The notes: generated by a model not told the origin, from the letters alone. Counted from the stretch's first letter, positions 9,179 to 18,888 are shown. The stretch: 64,000 nucleotides of DNA from CAWKEY01 sp963848675 (GCA_963848675.1 CAWKEY010000024.1:262456-326455), one strand, 5' to 3'. Numbers and translations are program-made.

Positions 9179-11260
9179 TTAAGGAACATATAGGCCTGCC
9201 AAAACGGGTACAATCGAAACCAGCAGCAAAGTGGTCCCTATGGTCACTAGTGGCAGCATTGTACTTTCGTGCCGGTACCAGAAACTATCACCCTCCAGAG
9301 CAGCCTTGGCGACTTCTTTTTGCCCGACCATTTGCCGGGTCAACAATTGATTGAGCGCGACGGGTGGGCTTAAATAGCCGAGCTCGAAGGCAACCAAGGC
9401 CATCATCCAGAAGTGGATAGGATTGATGCCGTTTTTATAGGCGATTTGAGCTACCGTGCCTGTCACCAGCACCACTGCTCCGTAGGGATCCATGATCATG
9501 CCAATACAGACTAAAACGGCAATCAAGAAACCTAAGGTCGTCCAGATGGATCCAAAATATTCAGGCAAAGCGTTTAATAATCCCGAACGCTCAATAACAC
9601 CACCTAATACAAATGAAAGCCCCATCAAAAGCAGTAATGCGCCAATATGAATGGTCGCCTCAGAGGTTGCAAACCTAATCTCGTATTCAAGGTTATGCAG
9701 TTTCTGTTCCCGCCTGTCAACCAGTGGGTTATAAGCAAAAAGCTTTTCATAGATCACTATGCCAAGAATAATCACCGGTAATATCACGGGTGCTGAAAAT
9801 TCATCCAGGTATGCATTCAACAAATAGATATAGACCAAGGCAACAAACAGCGTAATAAAGGCGTAAGGCAGCAAAGCAAGCAACGCTTTCAGAAAAGGTT
9901 TGAAAGCTTGATGAGTGGGAGCAATCAGCTTTTTTTCACGCTTGGAAATAAACATGTAACAGAAAAAAACCGCTGCTGAAGTCATAAAGGTTTTCAGTCC
10001 CCAGCTAAAGAGTTGATCGGTTATCACCTCCTTATTTAAGGCTGCAATGAGTACCACCAAAAGGCAGGGTCTGAGCACCACGCCCACGCTGCCGGTCATG
10101 GCCGTGGCTGCCAAAGCCAATTGTCTGCGCGCGCCGACTCGGCGCAACTCTTTATAGACAGCCGTACCCATCGCAATAATTATGATCCCGGATGCGCCTG
10201 TATACGCAGTTGGCAGCGCCATGATCACAATGGCCACAACGGCTAATAATTCGGGCGACATGTGCCAAGGTTTAAAGACCTTAAAAACCAACTCTCCCAT
10301 ACTGGTTTGGGCTAATAGCATGCCCACCCAAATGTATAAACCGATATTCAGGAATACACTCGCTTGATCAAACAATAAGCTAAAGAAAATTGCCAGTCCC
10401 GCAGTATTTTCTTCGACAAGAAAGAAATAACCAGCAGCGGCAAAAGCCATCAGGATATAAAGCGGTATAGTCGACAACGCGTTGAGTAATTTTCCGCCTG
10501 GCTTGATATTCAGGTGCGGTTTGACAAGCTGGTAAAGGTTAATGCCGCACAATGCCAAAAAGCCAAGAACCACTGACGGATAAATCTCGGGATGATCGAC
10601 GGCGGCTGCCGATTGATAGACACTGTCTCGATACGCCCAGGCAGAAATAAGCAGAATAAAATTACCTAACAACTGTGCGGCACAGGCAACACGGCTATCC
10701 AACAGTGTTGTCACAGGTCTAAAGGCGATATGGCGTTGTTTGATTGCGCTGGTAATGGCGCAAATAAACAGCATTAATACCAGAATGAATTGATGTTTTT
10801 TAAACGCAAAAATACTGATTGCGGCAACACTGGTTTCAAGACTTCGGAAAACAATAACGGCTGGGGTTATTCTTGCCTGGTTTTGTTGTGCTAACTGATG
10901 CTTTTTAACACACAGTTGCCGGGTGCCTTCCAAGGAAACGCGCGCGGCTTCGCGATCAAAAGGCCGATCAGAAAATAGATCGTCCAGTTGATCAGTTTCA
11001 CCTGCGAGCTTATTCAACTCCAACTCAATATCAGGATTGACATTACAGTCGGGGATTGGGATGTCGCCCCGAAGCATATAGTAATCATGCCAGATCATTT
11101 CTCCAGCTTTGAGTAACTGAGCATGTATCTTTTCGCCATGGCCTGCAAAAATGATAGTCATCAATAGTATAAGCACCGGTAGTGAAGACAACCATTCCTG
11201 CCGGTTACGTTGAAGAAGCTTATCGGTCAGATTCCCCAGGAGAAGTGTCACTCGTATCAT
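9179..11260 (-). CDS. TRAP transporter permease, small and large subunits fused (DctQM-like)
   Basis: A 693-residue inner-membrane protein with many hydrophobic helices. The C-terminal part (about 290-690) is a DctM/SiaM-like large permease with repeated hairpins such as MALPTAYTGASGIIIIAMG and FELGYLSPPVALNQLL. The N-terminal part has one helix (about 25-42), a hydrophilic roughly 100-residue periplasmic-type loop with two cysteines, and further helices, consistent with a fused, enlarged small (Q) subunit. No separate dctQ gene is present. It lies 8 nt after the solute-binding protein gene on the reverse strand. Direction is import driven by an ion gradient (family knowledge). The substrate is unknown. 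Confidence 0.82.
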   Translation of the reverse strand: MIRVTLLLGNLTDKLLQRNRQEWLSSLPVLILLMTIIFAGHGEKIHAQLLKAGEMIWHDYYMLRGDIPIPDCNVNPDIELELNKLAGETDQLDDLFSDRPFDREAARVSLEGTRQLCVKKHQLAQQNQARITPAVIVFRSLETSVAAISIFAFKKHQFILVLMLFICAITSAIKQRHIAFRPVTTLLDSRVACAAQLLGNFILLISAWAYRDSVYQSAAAVDHPEIYPSVVLGFLALCGINLYQLVKPHLNIKPGGKLLNALSTIPLYILMAFAAAGYFFLVEENTAGLAIFFSLLFDQASVFLNIGLYIWVGMLLAQTSMGELVFKVFKPWHMSPELLAVVAIVIMALPTAYTGASGIIIIAMGTAVYKELRRVGARRQLALAATAMTGSVGVVLRPCLLVVLIAALNKEVITDQLFSWGLKTFMTSAAVFFCYMFISKREKKLIAPTHQAFKPFLKALLALLPYAFITLFVALVYIYLLNAYLDEFSAPVILPVIILGIVIYEKLFAYNPLVDRREQKLHNLEYEIRFATSEATIHIGALLLLMGLSFVLGGVIERSGLLNALPEYFGSIWTTLGFLIAVLVCIGMIMDPYGAVVLVTGTVAQIAYKNGINPIHFWMMALVAFELGYLSPPVALNQLLTRQMVGQKEVAKAALEGDSFWYRHESTMLPLVTIGTTLLLVSIVPVLAGLYVP

Positions 11261-11268
11261 TCTAGAAG

Positions 11269-12282
11269 CTATTCTTTATCAGCAGCAGTACATTCTGGTA
11301 GTTGCGGATTTTTTTCACAGCGCAGTCTTCTCATGATAGTCAGCATTTTGTCATTATAAATACCTTTCCCACGCAGCCTGATCCGGGCTTGTCTAAACAC
11401 TTCGTTATAACTGGTTTTATCATTTTCTGGAATGTTGACCCAGAGCTTTTGTGGGATTTTACGCTCAGAGTTTCCAATGACCTCAACCAATCGATCAAAC
11501 CGGCTCAAAGCGAAGTCACGAGAGTTTTGGCCAAAACCATCCGGAAATTTAGCTTTGCGAATGACGATTTGAAGCGTAAGTTGGGCTAGTGAAAACTGTA
11601 TAACCCCGCCGTTAGGTTCCAAGCCTTTATAAAGCTCCATCGCTTCATACATAATTGCAGGCCCATAGGTTACATCTACAGAGCCATTATTGAATTCACT
11701 GTACATATTGGCAATTGTCGTACTCACAGGCGCAGCGCCAACAAAAGTAACCATTTCAGTCTGGGCAGGATCTGAGTCCAAAATTGCAATTCGTTTGCCG
11801 GCTAATTCACCTACGGTATCTACCGTTCGGTCTTTGACAAACATATAAGCAGCACCCGCGGGCAGAATGCCGGCTACTTCATAGGGATCATTCCACATCA
11901 ACTTTTCAGCCTTTTTTGAACTGATGGTGCTGATGGCCGATTTCAACAAGCCATAATCCTGAATTGAGCCAATTGCATCGATACTGCCTGTAAATGCATT
12001 AAACTGGCGCGCCCGAATGCCGGTAAAAATCACGGCATCGCATGTACCCGCTTTAAAATCTTCTGCTGCTACGCGTTCATTGGTATAGGGTTTAAGCGTA
12101 AAGTCAACGCCCCAGGCAAGTGCCGCTGTTTTGTAATCCTTCATTTCAGCAAAATAAGGGCCATTGGAACCGAGCATATCAAAGACACACAGACTTTTTG
12201 TTTCAGCTGCGGCGATACTAGCACTCGCTAACAAGAAAAATCCTGTTATTAAACGAGATATGATGTGGATAAAAATGTTCAT
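11269..12282 (-). CDS. TRAP-associated putative solute-binding protein
   Basis: A 337-residue secreted protein with a signal peptide ending SIAAAET. The mature protein begins KSLCVFDMLGSNGP and has two alpha/beta lobes. GTCDAVIFTGIRAR and AGKRIAILDSDPAQ are typical of periplasmic binding proteins, and GSVDVTYGPAIMYEAM recalls the DUF6091 putative solute-binding family that pairs with TRAP permeases. Four cysteines (two near the C-terminus, RCEKNPQLPEC) could form disulfides. It is the middle gene of the transporter operon. It presumably captures an organic acid or similar solute for the permease; the ligand cannot be read from sequence. Confidence 0.8.
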   Translation of the reverse strand: MNIFIHIISRLITGFFLLASASIAAAETKSLCVFDMLGSNGPYFAEMKDYKTAALAWGVDFTLKPYTNERVAAEDFKAGTCDAVIFTGIRARQFNAFTGSIDAIGSIQDYGLLKSAISTISSKKAEKLMWNDPYEVAGILPAGAAYMFVKDRTVDTVGELAGKRIAILDSDPAQTEMVTFVGAAPVSTTIANMYSEFNNGSVDVTYGPAIMYEAMELYKGLEPNGGVIQFSLAQLTLQIVIRKAKFPDGFGQNSRDFALSRFDRLVEVIGNSERKIPQKLWVNIPENDKTSYNEVFRQARIRLRGKGIYNDKMLTIMRRLRCEKNPQLPECTAADKE

Positions 12283-12468
12283 AAAATAAGGCCTCGTTTT
12301 TTCTATCTGTCCGACAGAATTATTGTTTAGTAGGAAAAAATGCCTTTACAGTCTGTATGGATTGCCAAACTACAGCAACAACCCTACTCGCAAATTATTC
12401 TGATGTTCATCCTGATTCCTTGCCGGTGAATTTAAGTTGCTCCTATAAAAATTTCGTTGCACAGGCAG

Positions 12469-13500
12469 CTATCGAAGCATATCGTCGATATTTATGGTAT
12501 CGACAGTCTTTTTGGGATCATCCCAAAAAGTACCCAATCCGGCGATAGGCGTACGTTTGCCCGTTGCTTCCGTCCATAAGCGGTCTGAAATGGTCTGCAA
12601 TTGCAGAGTAGTAAATTCGTCCAACAATTTAAATGCGGGCACAGTGGGCGTTTGCGTTTTTGCTTCCTGATGACGTCGAATGATGGCTTTTACTTGATCC
12701 GTATGACCAAGTCCCATATGAATTTGAGCCCCTAATACTTGAGAAATTCGTACACCTTGTTGCAAACCGGTTTGCATCGATTGATCCAATACCTTTAACG
12801 GGTCGACATCAGCAGGTTTGTTACCTGGAATAGTCACCCAAATAGCCGCTTGTATTGCTTTGGGTAAGCCCCACCACTGTTCATTGTCCAAACAGCTGGC
12901 GCCCCGGCCTACTTTAGACGCGATATCTAGTGGAACATTTGCGTTGCCTTCAGATGCCAAATCGTTGAGCATAGCCTGTATGCCGTCTAACAGGCCAATC
13001 AACCAATAAAATTCCTCATCATCGGAATTAAATGCCGGACATTCACCGCCAGGCTCGGCAAACGCTAACACTAAGCTGTTATAGCCGGCTAATTGTCGAC
13101 GCGCCGCCTGATTAAGAAATCTTTTTTGGGCAATCCGGGCATCTTGAGCTTCCAGGACGTTTTTAGAGTACACCGCTCGCAAGTAACGCAACTCTTCTTC
13201 CCAAGCCTTAACTTCTGCACAGCTACCCGCCAATAAATACAACATGATGGCCAGCTCGTCAGGCTGTGTGGTGACTCGGGAAAAACTCATAATGAAGGGT
13301 GCAAAAGCTTTTGACATCGAACAGCCAAGATCGAGATCATTGCTTGCTAAGACATAGGGTACCGTTTCATCTTCGGCGAAACCGATCAATACCTTGCCAG
13401 TATTTTTATAAACTGTCGAGCAAGTGCTCAGCGTTAATGGTAAAAGCAAAATAAGTGGAATTTTGTACCAATTAGAGCTTTTCTTAATGTCCAACTTCAT
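12469..13500 (-). CDS. Lipoprotein, TRAP-associated (possible TatT-like component)
   Basis: A 343-residue helical lipoprotein. The ATG at 13500 is chosen because TTGGAGAAAT stands about 9 nt before it; the frame also has a TTG five codons upstream. The signal segment LILLLPLTLSTC is a lipobox variant with Thr before Cys. The rest is almost all helical, with repeats reminiscent of TPR-like pairs (for example AVYSKNVLEAQDARIAQKRF and GLGHTDQVKAIIRRHQEA). In some TRAP systems a helical lipoprotein (TatT, Tp0956 in Treponema) accompanies the binding protein; the position first in this operon fits that, but I identify the family only by context and fold. A 186-nt gap separates it from the binding-protein gene. 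Confidence 0.6.
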   Translation of the reverse strand: MKLDIKKSSNWYKIPLILLLPLTLSTCSTVYKNTGKVLIGFAEDETVPYVLASNDLDLGCSMSKAFAPFIMSFSRVTTQPDELAIMLYLLAGSCAEVKAWEEELRYLRAVYSKNVLEAQDARIAQKRFLNQAARRQLAGYNSLVLAFAEPGGECPAFNSDDEEFYWLIGLLDGIQAMLNDLASEGNANVPLDIASKVGRGASCLDNEQWWGLPKAIQAAIWVTIPGNKPADVDPLKVLDQSMQTGLQQGVRISQVLGAQIHMGLGHTDQVKAIIRRHQEAKTQTPTVPAFKLLDEFTTLQLQTISDRLWTEATGKRTPIAGLGTFWDDPKKTVDTINIDDMLR

Positions 13501-13728
13501 CTCCAATTTCTCCAAATATTTATTCGGGTCTCAATTCGTGGATACAACTAACCAAGGTATCAAATTAGGCTGAGACAAATTATTTATTGTTACTTTAGCA
13601 CCAAGCTCCTTAATACCTTTTATAGATATTTAGGATTGGCCGCTAAAATTGCTCATGATGGGTTCAATTTGAAAAGCTCGCACATAGCTAAATGTTGAGG
13701 CAGTTCAGTGCCAAATCATTTTGTCGAT

Positions 13729-16224
13729 TCAAATTGTCCATTTTTCTATGGCTTGATCAATTTGTTTAATACAGGCCGTTTGCGCCCCTGAAACCTTACT
13801 GATGTCAGCCATCATGGCTGTAATGTCATGTAGAGAGCAAACAATTTCTTCGACAGTAGAGCCTGCTTGAGTCACCAGTTTTTTTCCATCACAAACTATA
13901 TTCAGCGAGTCAGCCATTAGTTTTTTAATTTCTTCGCCAGTCGCAACAACACGTTGCATGAGGTTGCGCATTTCTATGGACACAGCGGCGAAGCCGCCGG
14001 CCTGTTCTCCAGCGCGTGCTGTTTCAATCGCGAGGGTGTGGGCAAGCATTTTAGTCTGGAGCACAATGTCGTCGATTACCGGAATAATGCCTGCAATTTT
14101 GCGTGAATAATCCTGGATTTCATCCATATTCAGGGCGACTTGACTGACGACTTCGACACCCTTGTCCGCAATAGCGGATGCATCCGCGGCAATTTGGGTG
14201 GCTTGTTCGCAGGCTTGATGCGACAAATCCTGCTTGACCGATGCAATGTCTTTATCTCCAGAGCGGATGCTGCCGATGGCTGCTTTGATTTGATTGATGC
14301 TCTCTTTGAGGGTTTCCACCGTGATATTCGCATCATCCTTGACTAGCGCGAAGCTGCCGGAATAGTCATTGGTGATCGTTACGCTCAGATCGCAATGTGA
14401 CAAAGCATCCAGGAGGCGCTGGACATCATTGAGGCCACTTTCAGTGGTTTCCAGAAGCGAATTAAGTTCCTCCCCCAATAGTTTAAAGAAGCCTTCTTTG
14501 TGCTCTATTTCGATGCGTCTGCTGAAATCGCCCAGGATCGCAGCTTGGAGGATTGTATCGAACTCGTTTTCCGTCAATTTTTCACTGGTGTGATCCTTGC
14601 ATTCGGCTACAGTGCCCAGGCGGTGGCCTTCGTCGTTTATGACGGGACTGACAGTCAACACGATAGGGCGGCCACCAATCTCGATACTGGCTGTGTGTGC
14701 GGTGTTCAAGGTGGACAGCATCTGGGCCTGATGTGGGGGAATCTTATGAAAATTGTCAATATTCGTGCCGACCAGATTAGCGACTGAGAAATTAGGCAGT
14801 TGCTTACGAATATCAGCCTCGGCTTTGCCGAGTATTTCGACCAACGATTTGTTGGCGTAAATGATGTTGCGGGCATTGTCGGCGATCATCACGCCAGTAC
14901 TGACGTTATCGAGAGCAACCTTGATGCGCCGGTGTTCATCGGCGATGCGTTTCATTTCCGCGCAATCAAAACCGTTCTTGATTTGCATAGCCTTGAGAGC
15001 GGCCATCACTTTACCGAGTTCGTCGTGAGATTCGATATCAACGGAGTTGTTGTAGTGACCCTGGGCGATTTTCCCGAAGTGTCTAATGGCGTTATCGAGC
15101 GGGCGCACAATAGCACGAATCAGGGTAAAGCCCTGCCACAGAGCCAGCGCAATACCTATCAGGATCAAGCCGATGGCGATGTTGCGGGTGTGTTCATAGC
15201 GAGATTGTGCTGCCTCATATACGGCTTTGGCGACATCCATCTGCAATTGCATTAACGCCCGGATAGATTCGTTAGCACGTTTGTAGAGGGGGCTAATGTC
15301 TTCTTTTCTGATCTTATCGGCCAGAGCAATGTCATTGGCGCGCAGTGCCTCCATAGCCGGATTTAGGCCTTTGCGCACGAAGCGAGTGCTGCTTTCGGTA
15401 AAATCGTCCGCCAGTATTTTTTCCTCGGGCGTCAAATGAGTCGCCAGATAGGCATTCCAGGGTTGGGTGATTGCCAAGATGTTTTGATCCAATTCAGTTG
15501 CGTTTTGCTGAATAACCTCGGGGTTTGGATTGACCAAGGCCGTGGCGATAAGCATCAGATTTTCCCGCTGTAGTTCACTGATCGTGAACATCAGGCCCAT
15601 GGTAACCGTGCGATCCTTATACACCGAACGCAAGCCTTCGTTAGTCTTGTTCATGCCTCGCAAGCCCATGCCGCCAATGACCATCATCAGTAGAGAGAGC
15701 AGTCCGATGAGGAAGGTCAGTCGGGATTTGACGGTAAAGTTCTTGAATAGATTGAGTTTTCCCAGTGGGGTCGATTTGACGACTTTGCCGTCCTGGATTC
15801 TCAGGTTGCTAGCTTTGCCGTCACGGAAAAGCTGGTAAACATAGTTTGCCGCTTCGATTTGCTCAGGGCTGGCTTTGAGGCGGACGGACATGTAGCCGAC
15901 CAGTTGATCGTTTTCGTAGAAAGGGGCGATATTGTTCAATAGCCAATAATAATCACCGTTTTTGCAGCGATTCTTGACTACACCAGTCCAAGGGCGCCCG
16001 GCTTTCAGTGATGTCCACAAGTCTTCAAAGAATTCTTCGGGAACGTCAGGATGACGCACTATATTGTGCGATTTACCGATCAGTTCTTCCCGGGAAAATC
16101 CGCTTATTCGGATGAAGTCCTCGTTGACATAGGTGATTACCCCTTTCAGGTCAGTCTTCGAAACAACGGAGTCGCTCTCTTTTAGGACGTGTTCCTTATT
16201 GGTTACCGGCATATTGACTTTCAT
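13729..16224 (-). CDS. PAS-containing chemoreceptor (Aer type) with C-terminal frameshift
   Basis: A 831-residue receptor. The N-terminal PAS domain (about 15-125) has the Aer-like motif NRCKNGDYYWLLNNI, suggesting redox or FAD sensing. Then come a transmembrane helix (about 170-190), a periplasmic four-helix domain, a second helix (about 350-370), a HAMP domain, a second PAS-like domain (about 430-540) and a methyl-accepting signalling bundle. The signalling tip is divergent: the conserved QTNxLALNAAxEAARAGEQ reads QTKMLAHTLAIETARAGEQ. The first arm lacks about four heptads compared with common receptors. The frame ends at 13729 with KWTI. Adding one A in the run at about 13740-13745 would continue it with a normal QxDxxxxQN-type helix to a stop at 13688. 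SUMF1-like and TRAP genes flank it on the same strand. Confidence 0.85.
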   Translation of the reverse strand: MKVNMPVTNKEHVLKESDSVVSKTDLKGVITYVNEDFIRISGFSREELIGKSHNIVRHPDVPEEFFEDLWTSLKAGRPWTGVVKNRCKNGDYYWLLNNIAPFYENDQLVGYMSVRLKASPEQIEAANYVYQLFRDGKASNLRIQDGKVVKSTPLGKLNLFKNFTVKSRLTFLIGLLSLLMMVIGGMGLRGMNKTNEGLRSVYKDRTVTMGLMFTISELQRENLMLIATALVNPNPEVIQQNATELDQNILAITQPWNAYLATHLTPEEKILADDFTESSTRFVRKGLNPAMEALRANDIALADKIRKEDISPLYKRANESIRALMQLQMDVAKAVYEAAQSRYEHTRNIAIGLILIGIALALWQGFTLIRAIVRPLDNAIRHFGKIAQGHYNNSVDIESHDELGKVMAALKAMQIKNGFDCAEMKRIADEHRRIKVALDNVSTGVMIADNARNIIYANKSLVEILGKAEADIRKQLPNFSVANLVGTNIDNFHKIPPHQAQMLSTLNTAHTASIEIGGRPIVLTVSPVINDEGHRLGTVAECKDHTSEKLTENEFDTILQAAILGDFSRRIEIEHKEGFFKLLGEELNSLLETTESGLNDVQRLLDALSHCDLSVTITNDYSGSFALVKDDANITVETLKESINQIKAAIGSIRSGDKDIASVKQDLSHQACEQATQIAADASAIADKGVEVVSQVALNMDEIQDYSRKIAGIIPVIDDIVLQTKMLAHTLAIETARAGEQAGGFAAVSIEMRNLMQRVVATGEEIKKLMADSLNIVCDGKKLVTQAGSTVEEIVCSLHDITAMMADISKVSGAQTACIKQIDQAIEKWTI

Positions 16225-16354
16225 GAACGGTCTCTTTCAACGGAGTTTTCTAATAAACTCGAATTATTAACTAAGGGCTGGCTGCCTTGGTTCGACTCTC
16301 CAGCGCTACTCAGGTCACTTCTGTTTGTTATGCGATTTTGTTGCATGACCTGGC

Positions 16355-17098
16355 TTAGGTTTGGCCTAATACAAACCGAAACCCGATGTAGTTGTCGCGG
16401 TTAACAGGCGCGTACCAGCCGCGGTTAGCGGAACGTGTGCGCCAACCATAATTACTCCACGAGCCGCCCCGCAAGACGCGTGAAGAGCCTGTTTCCGAAC
16501 CTGTCGGGTCGGTGGCCGCTATTGCAGGATACTCGTCGTACCAATCAGCACACCATTCCCAAACATTGCCGTGCATTTCATAGAGTCCCCAGGGATTCGC
16601 TGGCAGCGATTTGACAGCTACAGTTTTTTCCCGGCACCAGCCTTTTTTTTCATCGGCATAAGGTGCATTGCCGTCATAGTTGACCTGTTCAGGGGTAATG
16701 GTTTCACCGAAGGAGAATGGTGTGGTCGTTCCTGCACGACAAGCATATTCCCACTGGGCTTCCGTCGGAAGTTGAGCCCCCAATCCTGGGGTCAGGATGT
16801 TAACTTGTTTTATGAAATTCTGCACATCATCCCAACTCACTTGTTCTACGGGATTATTTTCATTCTCGGTGAAAAATGCAGGATTATCTGCCATGACCGC
16901 CTTCCACAAAGCTTGAGTACAAGCAGTATCCGCTAGCCAAAAACCCTGACTAAGGGTGACCTTGTGCAGGTTTTCGTTATCATGGCGCTGTGTTTCTGAT
17001 GACGGAGAACCCATGTAAAAATTTCCAGGCGGAATCCAGCGGCAGCGCTGAGTAATGCCTTTAATTACAATATCTATAAATGAGCAAATACTGGGCAT
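16355..17098 (-). CDS. SUMF1/FGE-fold protein (PvdO/EgtB-like), probably not a sulfatase activator
   Basis: A 247-residue formylglycine-generating-enzyme-fold protein. Family motifs are clear: WIPPGNFYMGS at the N-terminus, PVEQVSWDDVQNFI, LPTEAQWEYACRAG, NPWGLYEMHGNVWEWCADWY and RVLRGGSW. The site where true FGE carries its copper-binding cysteine (RxxCANR) reads RTRSANR, so formylglycine synthesis is unlikely. The segment IVIKGITQRCRWIPPG just before the domain is usually found inside longer proteins after another N-terminal domain; here the frame has only 18 residues before it, so the gene may be an N-terminally cut version. It is upstream of the chemoreceptor gene on the same strand (130-nt gap). 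Function unknown. Confidence 0.8.
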   Translation of the reverse strand: MPSICSFIDIVIKGITQRCRWIPPGNFYMGSPSSETQRHDNENLHKVTLSQGFWLADTACTQALWKAVMADNPAFFTENENNPVEQVSWDDVQNFIKQVNILTPGLGAQLPTEAQWEYACRAGTTTPFSFGETITPEQVNYDGNAPYADEKKGWCREKTVAVKSLPANPWGLYEMHGNVWEWCADWYDEYPAIAATDPTGSETGSSRVLRGGSWSNYGWRTRSANRGWYAPVNRDNYIGFRFVLGQT

Positions 17099-17542
17099 GA
17101 CTTGTCTTTTTCATAAACTAAACAGGCTATTGAAGAAAATCGCTTTCTGATAAATTGATGCAGAATACTGTGTTGACAACCTTAACTCACCACTATGAAT
17201 GGATTAAATTCAGTAAGAACTCGCTTTTTTCAACCGCCTGTTAAAGCCCCGTCTTTATCGGGCTTCACTGGCAGGGTAAATGATTCAGTCAGGCTAAGCA
17301 ATTCGAATACAGCATAGCGATTATACGCCTGAGTGTCCCATGTTTTATTTAACAATAAACATGATTCTCGTTAAGTCGACAATAGACTCAAGAGGAAGAA
17401 TTAATAAGGGATGAACCAAAACCAATCGGGACAATCCAGGGTCTGCGGCCGCGAATGTTGCGCCCCGTTCCTTGGCGCATTTGATCGCAATACGGTTTAT
17501 TAGAAGTCCCTTCAGTAGGGGCAGCCGGCAGAACGATAGTAG
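17099..17542. other. Intergenic region, no gene seen
   Basis: This 444-nt stretch has no convincing ORF. An imperfect inverted repeat AGCCCCG...CGGGCT lies at about 17245-17264 without a following T-run. No match to the missing N-terminal part of the SUMF1 protein could be read on the reverse strand. Confidence 0.5.
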
Positions 17543-18643
17543 TTAGTGTGGGCGGGATAATTGATACGGCTCGGGTGCTACAGCAGTAGGGCGGTCCAAA
17601 ATAAGATCGACCATTAGTTGTGCGGATGCCGGTCCCATGACCAGGCCATTTCTAAAATGGCCGGCATTAATGCACAAATTGCTAATTTCAGGGTGAATGT
17701 CGATATAAGGGATGCCGTGTTTCGTTCCGGGTCGCAAACCTGCCCAATGCTGGGTAAGCGGGAAGTTATTAAGTGCGGGCAGTAAGTTCACTGCGAAATC
17801 TTGGAGCCGGCCGCGAGTTTCCAGGCTAGTGGTTTTGTTAAAGCCATCCTGCTCAACTGTGCTGCCGGCCAAAATTTTTCCGTCCAAACGCGGGATTAAA
17901 TAATGGTCGCCATCCAGCACCATATAGCTTAGCGTCTCCGGCTGAGCCTCAAATAAAAGCATTTGGCCTTTGATCGGAGCGATAAGAGGGCGGTTGCTCG
18001 ATAAAGCGGGGAAAAACTGATCAAACAGCTGGCCTGTCCAGGCACCCGTAGCCATGATGAGTTGATTAACCGAGAACTGGCCAGTCGACGTGCTGATGGT
18101 TGTGATGCGGTTATGCTCCAGGGATACCGCCGTTAACTCGGCGTGTTCAATTAACTGGATGCCCTTATTAATAAGGTCCTGTTTTAACGATTTTACCAAG
18201 CGGGGGTTGCGCGCCTGGGCAATGTCCGGCAGCCAGAGCGGGTTATCGGCTTGGGTATTAAGTGCGTTAAAAAATTGATCGTCAGCATCGTGATATGCGA
18301 TATGGTTGTTTTTACACCAGTCAATTGCTGCTGCTACATCGGGGTTTTTAGTGATCAGTAAGCCGCATGGATTCCATTCAGGGTTCAGTTGGGTATCGGT
18401 AATCAGTTGTTCGGCCAAGTCCGGATATAGAGACAGGCTTTGCAACACCAGGCGCGTAATGGCTTGGTCTTGGCGCCAGGGATAAATCGGCAGCAAAATG
18501 CCGCCGCCGGCCCAGGATGATTCCTGGCCAATCTCGCTTTTTTCAAAAATGCTGACCGTAGCGCCAGCATTGTGAAATTCACGTGCGGTCAGCAGGCCGA
18601 TAATGCCGCCGCCAATAATGGTGATGTCTGGAGTGGTGGACAT
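17543..18643 (-). CDS. thiO: Glycine oxidase ThiO (FAD-dependent)
   Basis: A 366-residue FAD-dependent amine oxidase of the DAO fold. It oxidises glycine to the imine (dehydroglycine) for thiazole synthesis in thiamine formation. The N-terminal Rossmann motif TIIGGGIIGLLTAREF is followed by SSWAGGGILLPIYPWRQ, the characteristic ThiO signature, and the C-terminal NAGHFRNGLVMGPASAQL closes the FAD site. ATG at 18643 is chosen; the frame also opens with a TTG three codons earlier. Length is typical. It stands alone, with no thiS/thiG adjacent. Confidence 0.92.
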   Translation of the reverse strand: MSTTPDITIIGGGIIGLLTAREFHNAGATVSIFEKSEIGQESSWAGGGILLPIYPWRQDQAITRLVLQSLSLYPDLAEQLITDTQLNPEWNPCGLLITKNPDVAAAIDWCKNNHIAYHDADDQFFNALNTQADNPLWLPDIAQARNPRLVKSLKQDLINKGIQLIEHAELTAVSLEHNRITTISTSTGQFSVNQLIMATGAWTGQLFDQFFPALSSNRPLIAPIKGQMLLFEAQPETLSYMVLDGDHYLIPRLDGKILAGSTVEQDGFNKTTSLETRGRLQDFAVNLLPALNNFPLTQHWAGLRPGTKHGIPYIDIHPEISNLCINAGHFRNGLVMGPASAQLMVDLILDRPTAVAPEPYQLSRPH

Positions 18644-18859
18644 GATTTGCAAAGATAAAAAGCGAATTCGTGAATTAATAAACGGCTGTATAACTTACCA
18701 TGAAGGCGCCGGGCAAGACGAAGAAATTTATGATTCGTGCGGGCTAGAGGGCATAAGGTAGGTGTTGTTTTTTTTAAACAATATTCAAGAAGATTAAATT
18801 GATTATGTTAGTCTTTGATTATAAAGAGATTATTTGTGGTAAAAAAACAGCATTAAAAC

Positions 18860-18888
18860 TTGTATGGAATTAATTATGCTGCTATTAT
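18860..18888 (+). promoter_or_regulatory. Candidate sigma70-type promoter for the outer-membrane protein gene
   Basis: TTGTAT (18860-18865), a 17-nt spacer and TATTAT (18883-18888) lie in a strongly A/T-rich 310-nt gap. They would give a leader of about 70 nt ending in the strong ribosome binding site GAGGGGGAAT before the ATG at 18963. Read by eye only. Confidence 0.4.

Noticed and set aside
16280..16320. GGTTCGACTC, a tRNA T-loop-like string
   Set aside because: No matching acceptor, D or anticodon arms around it.
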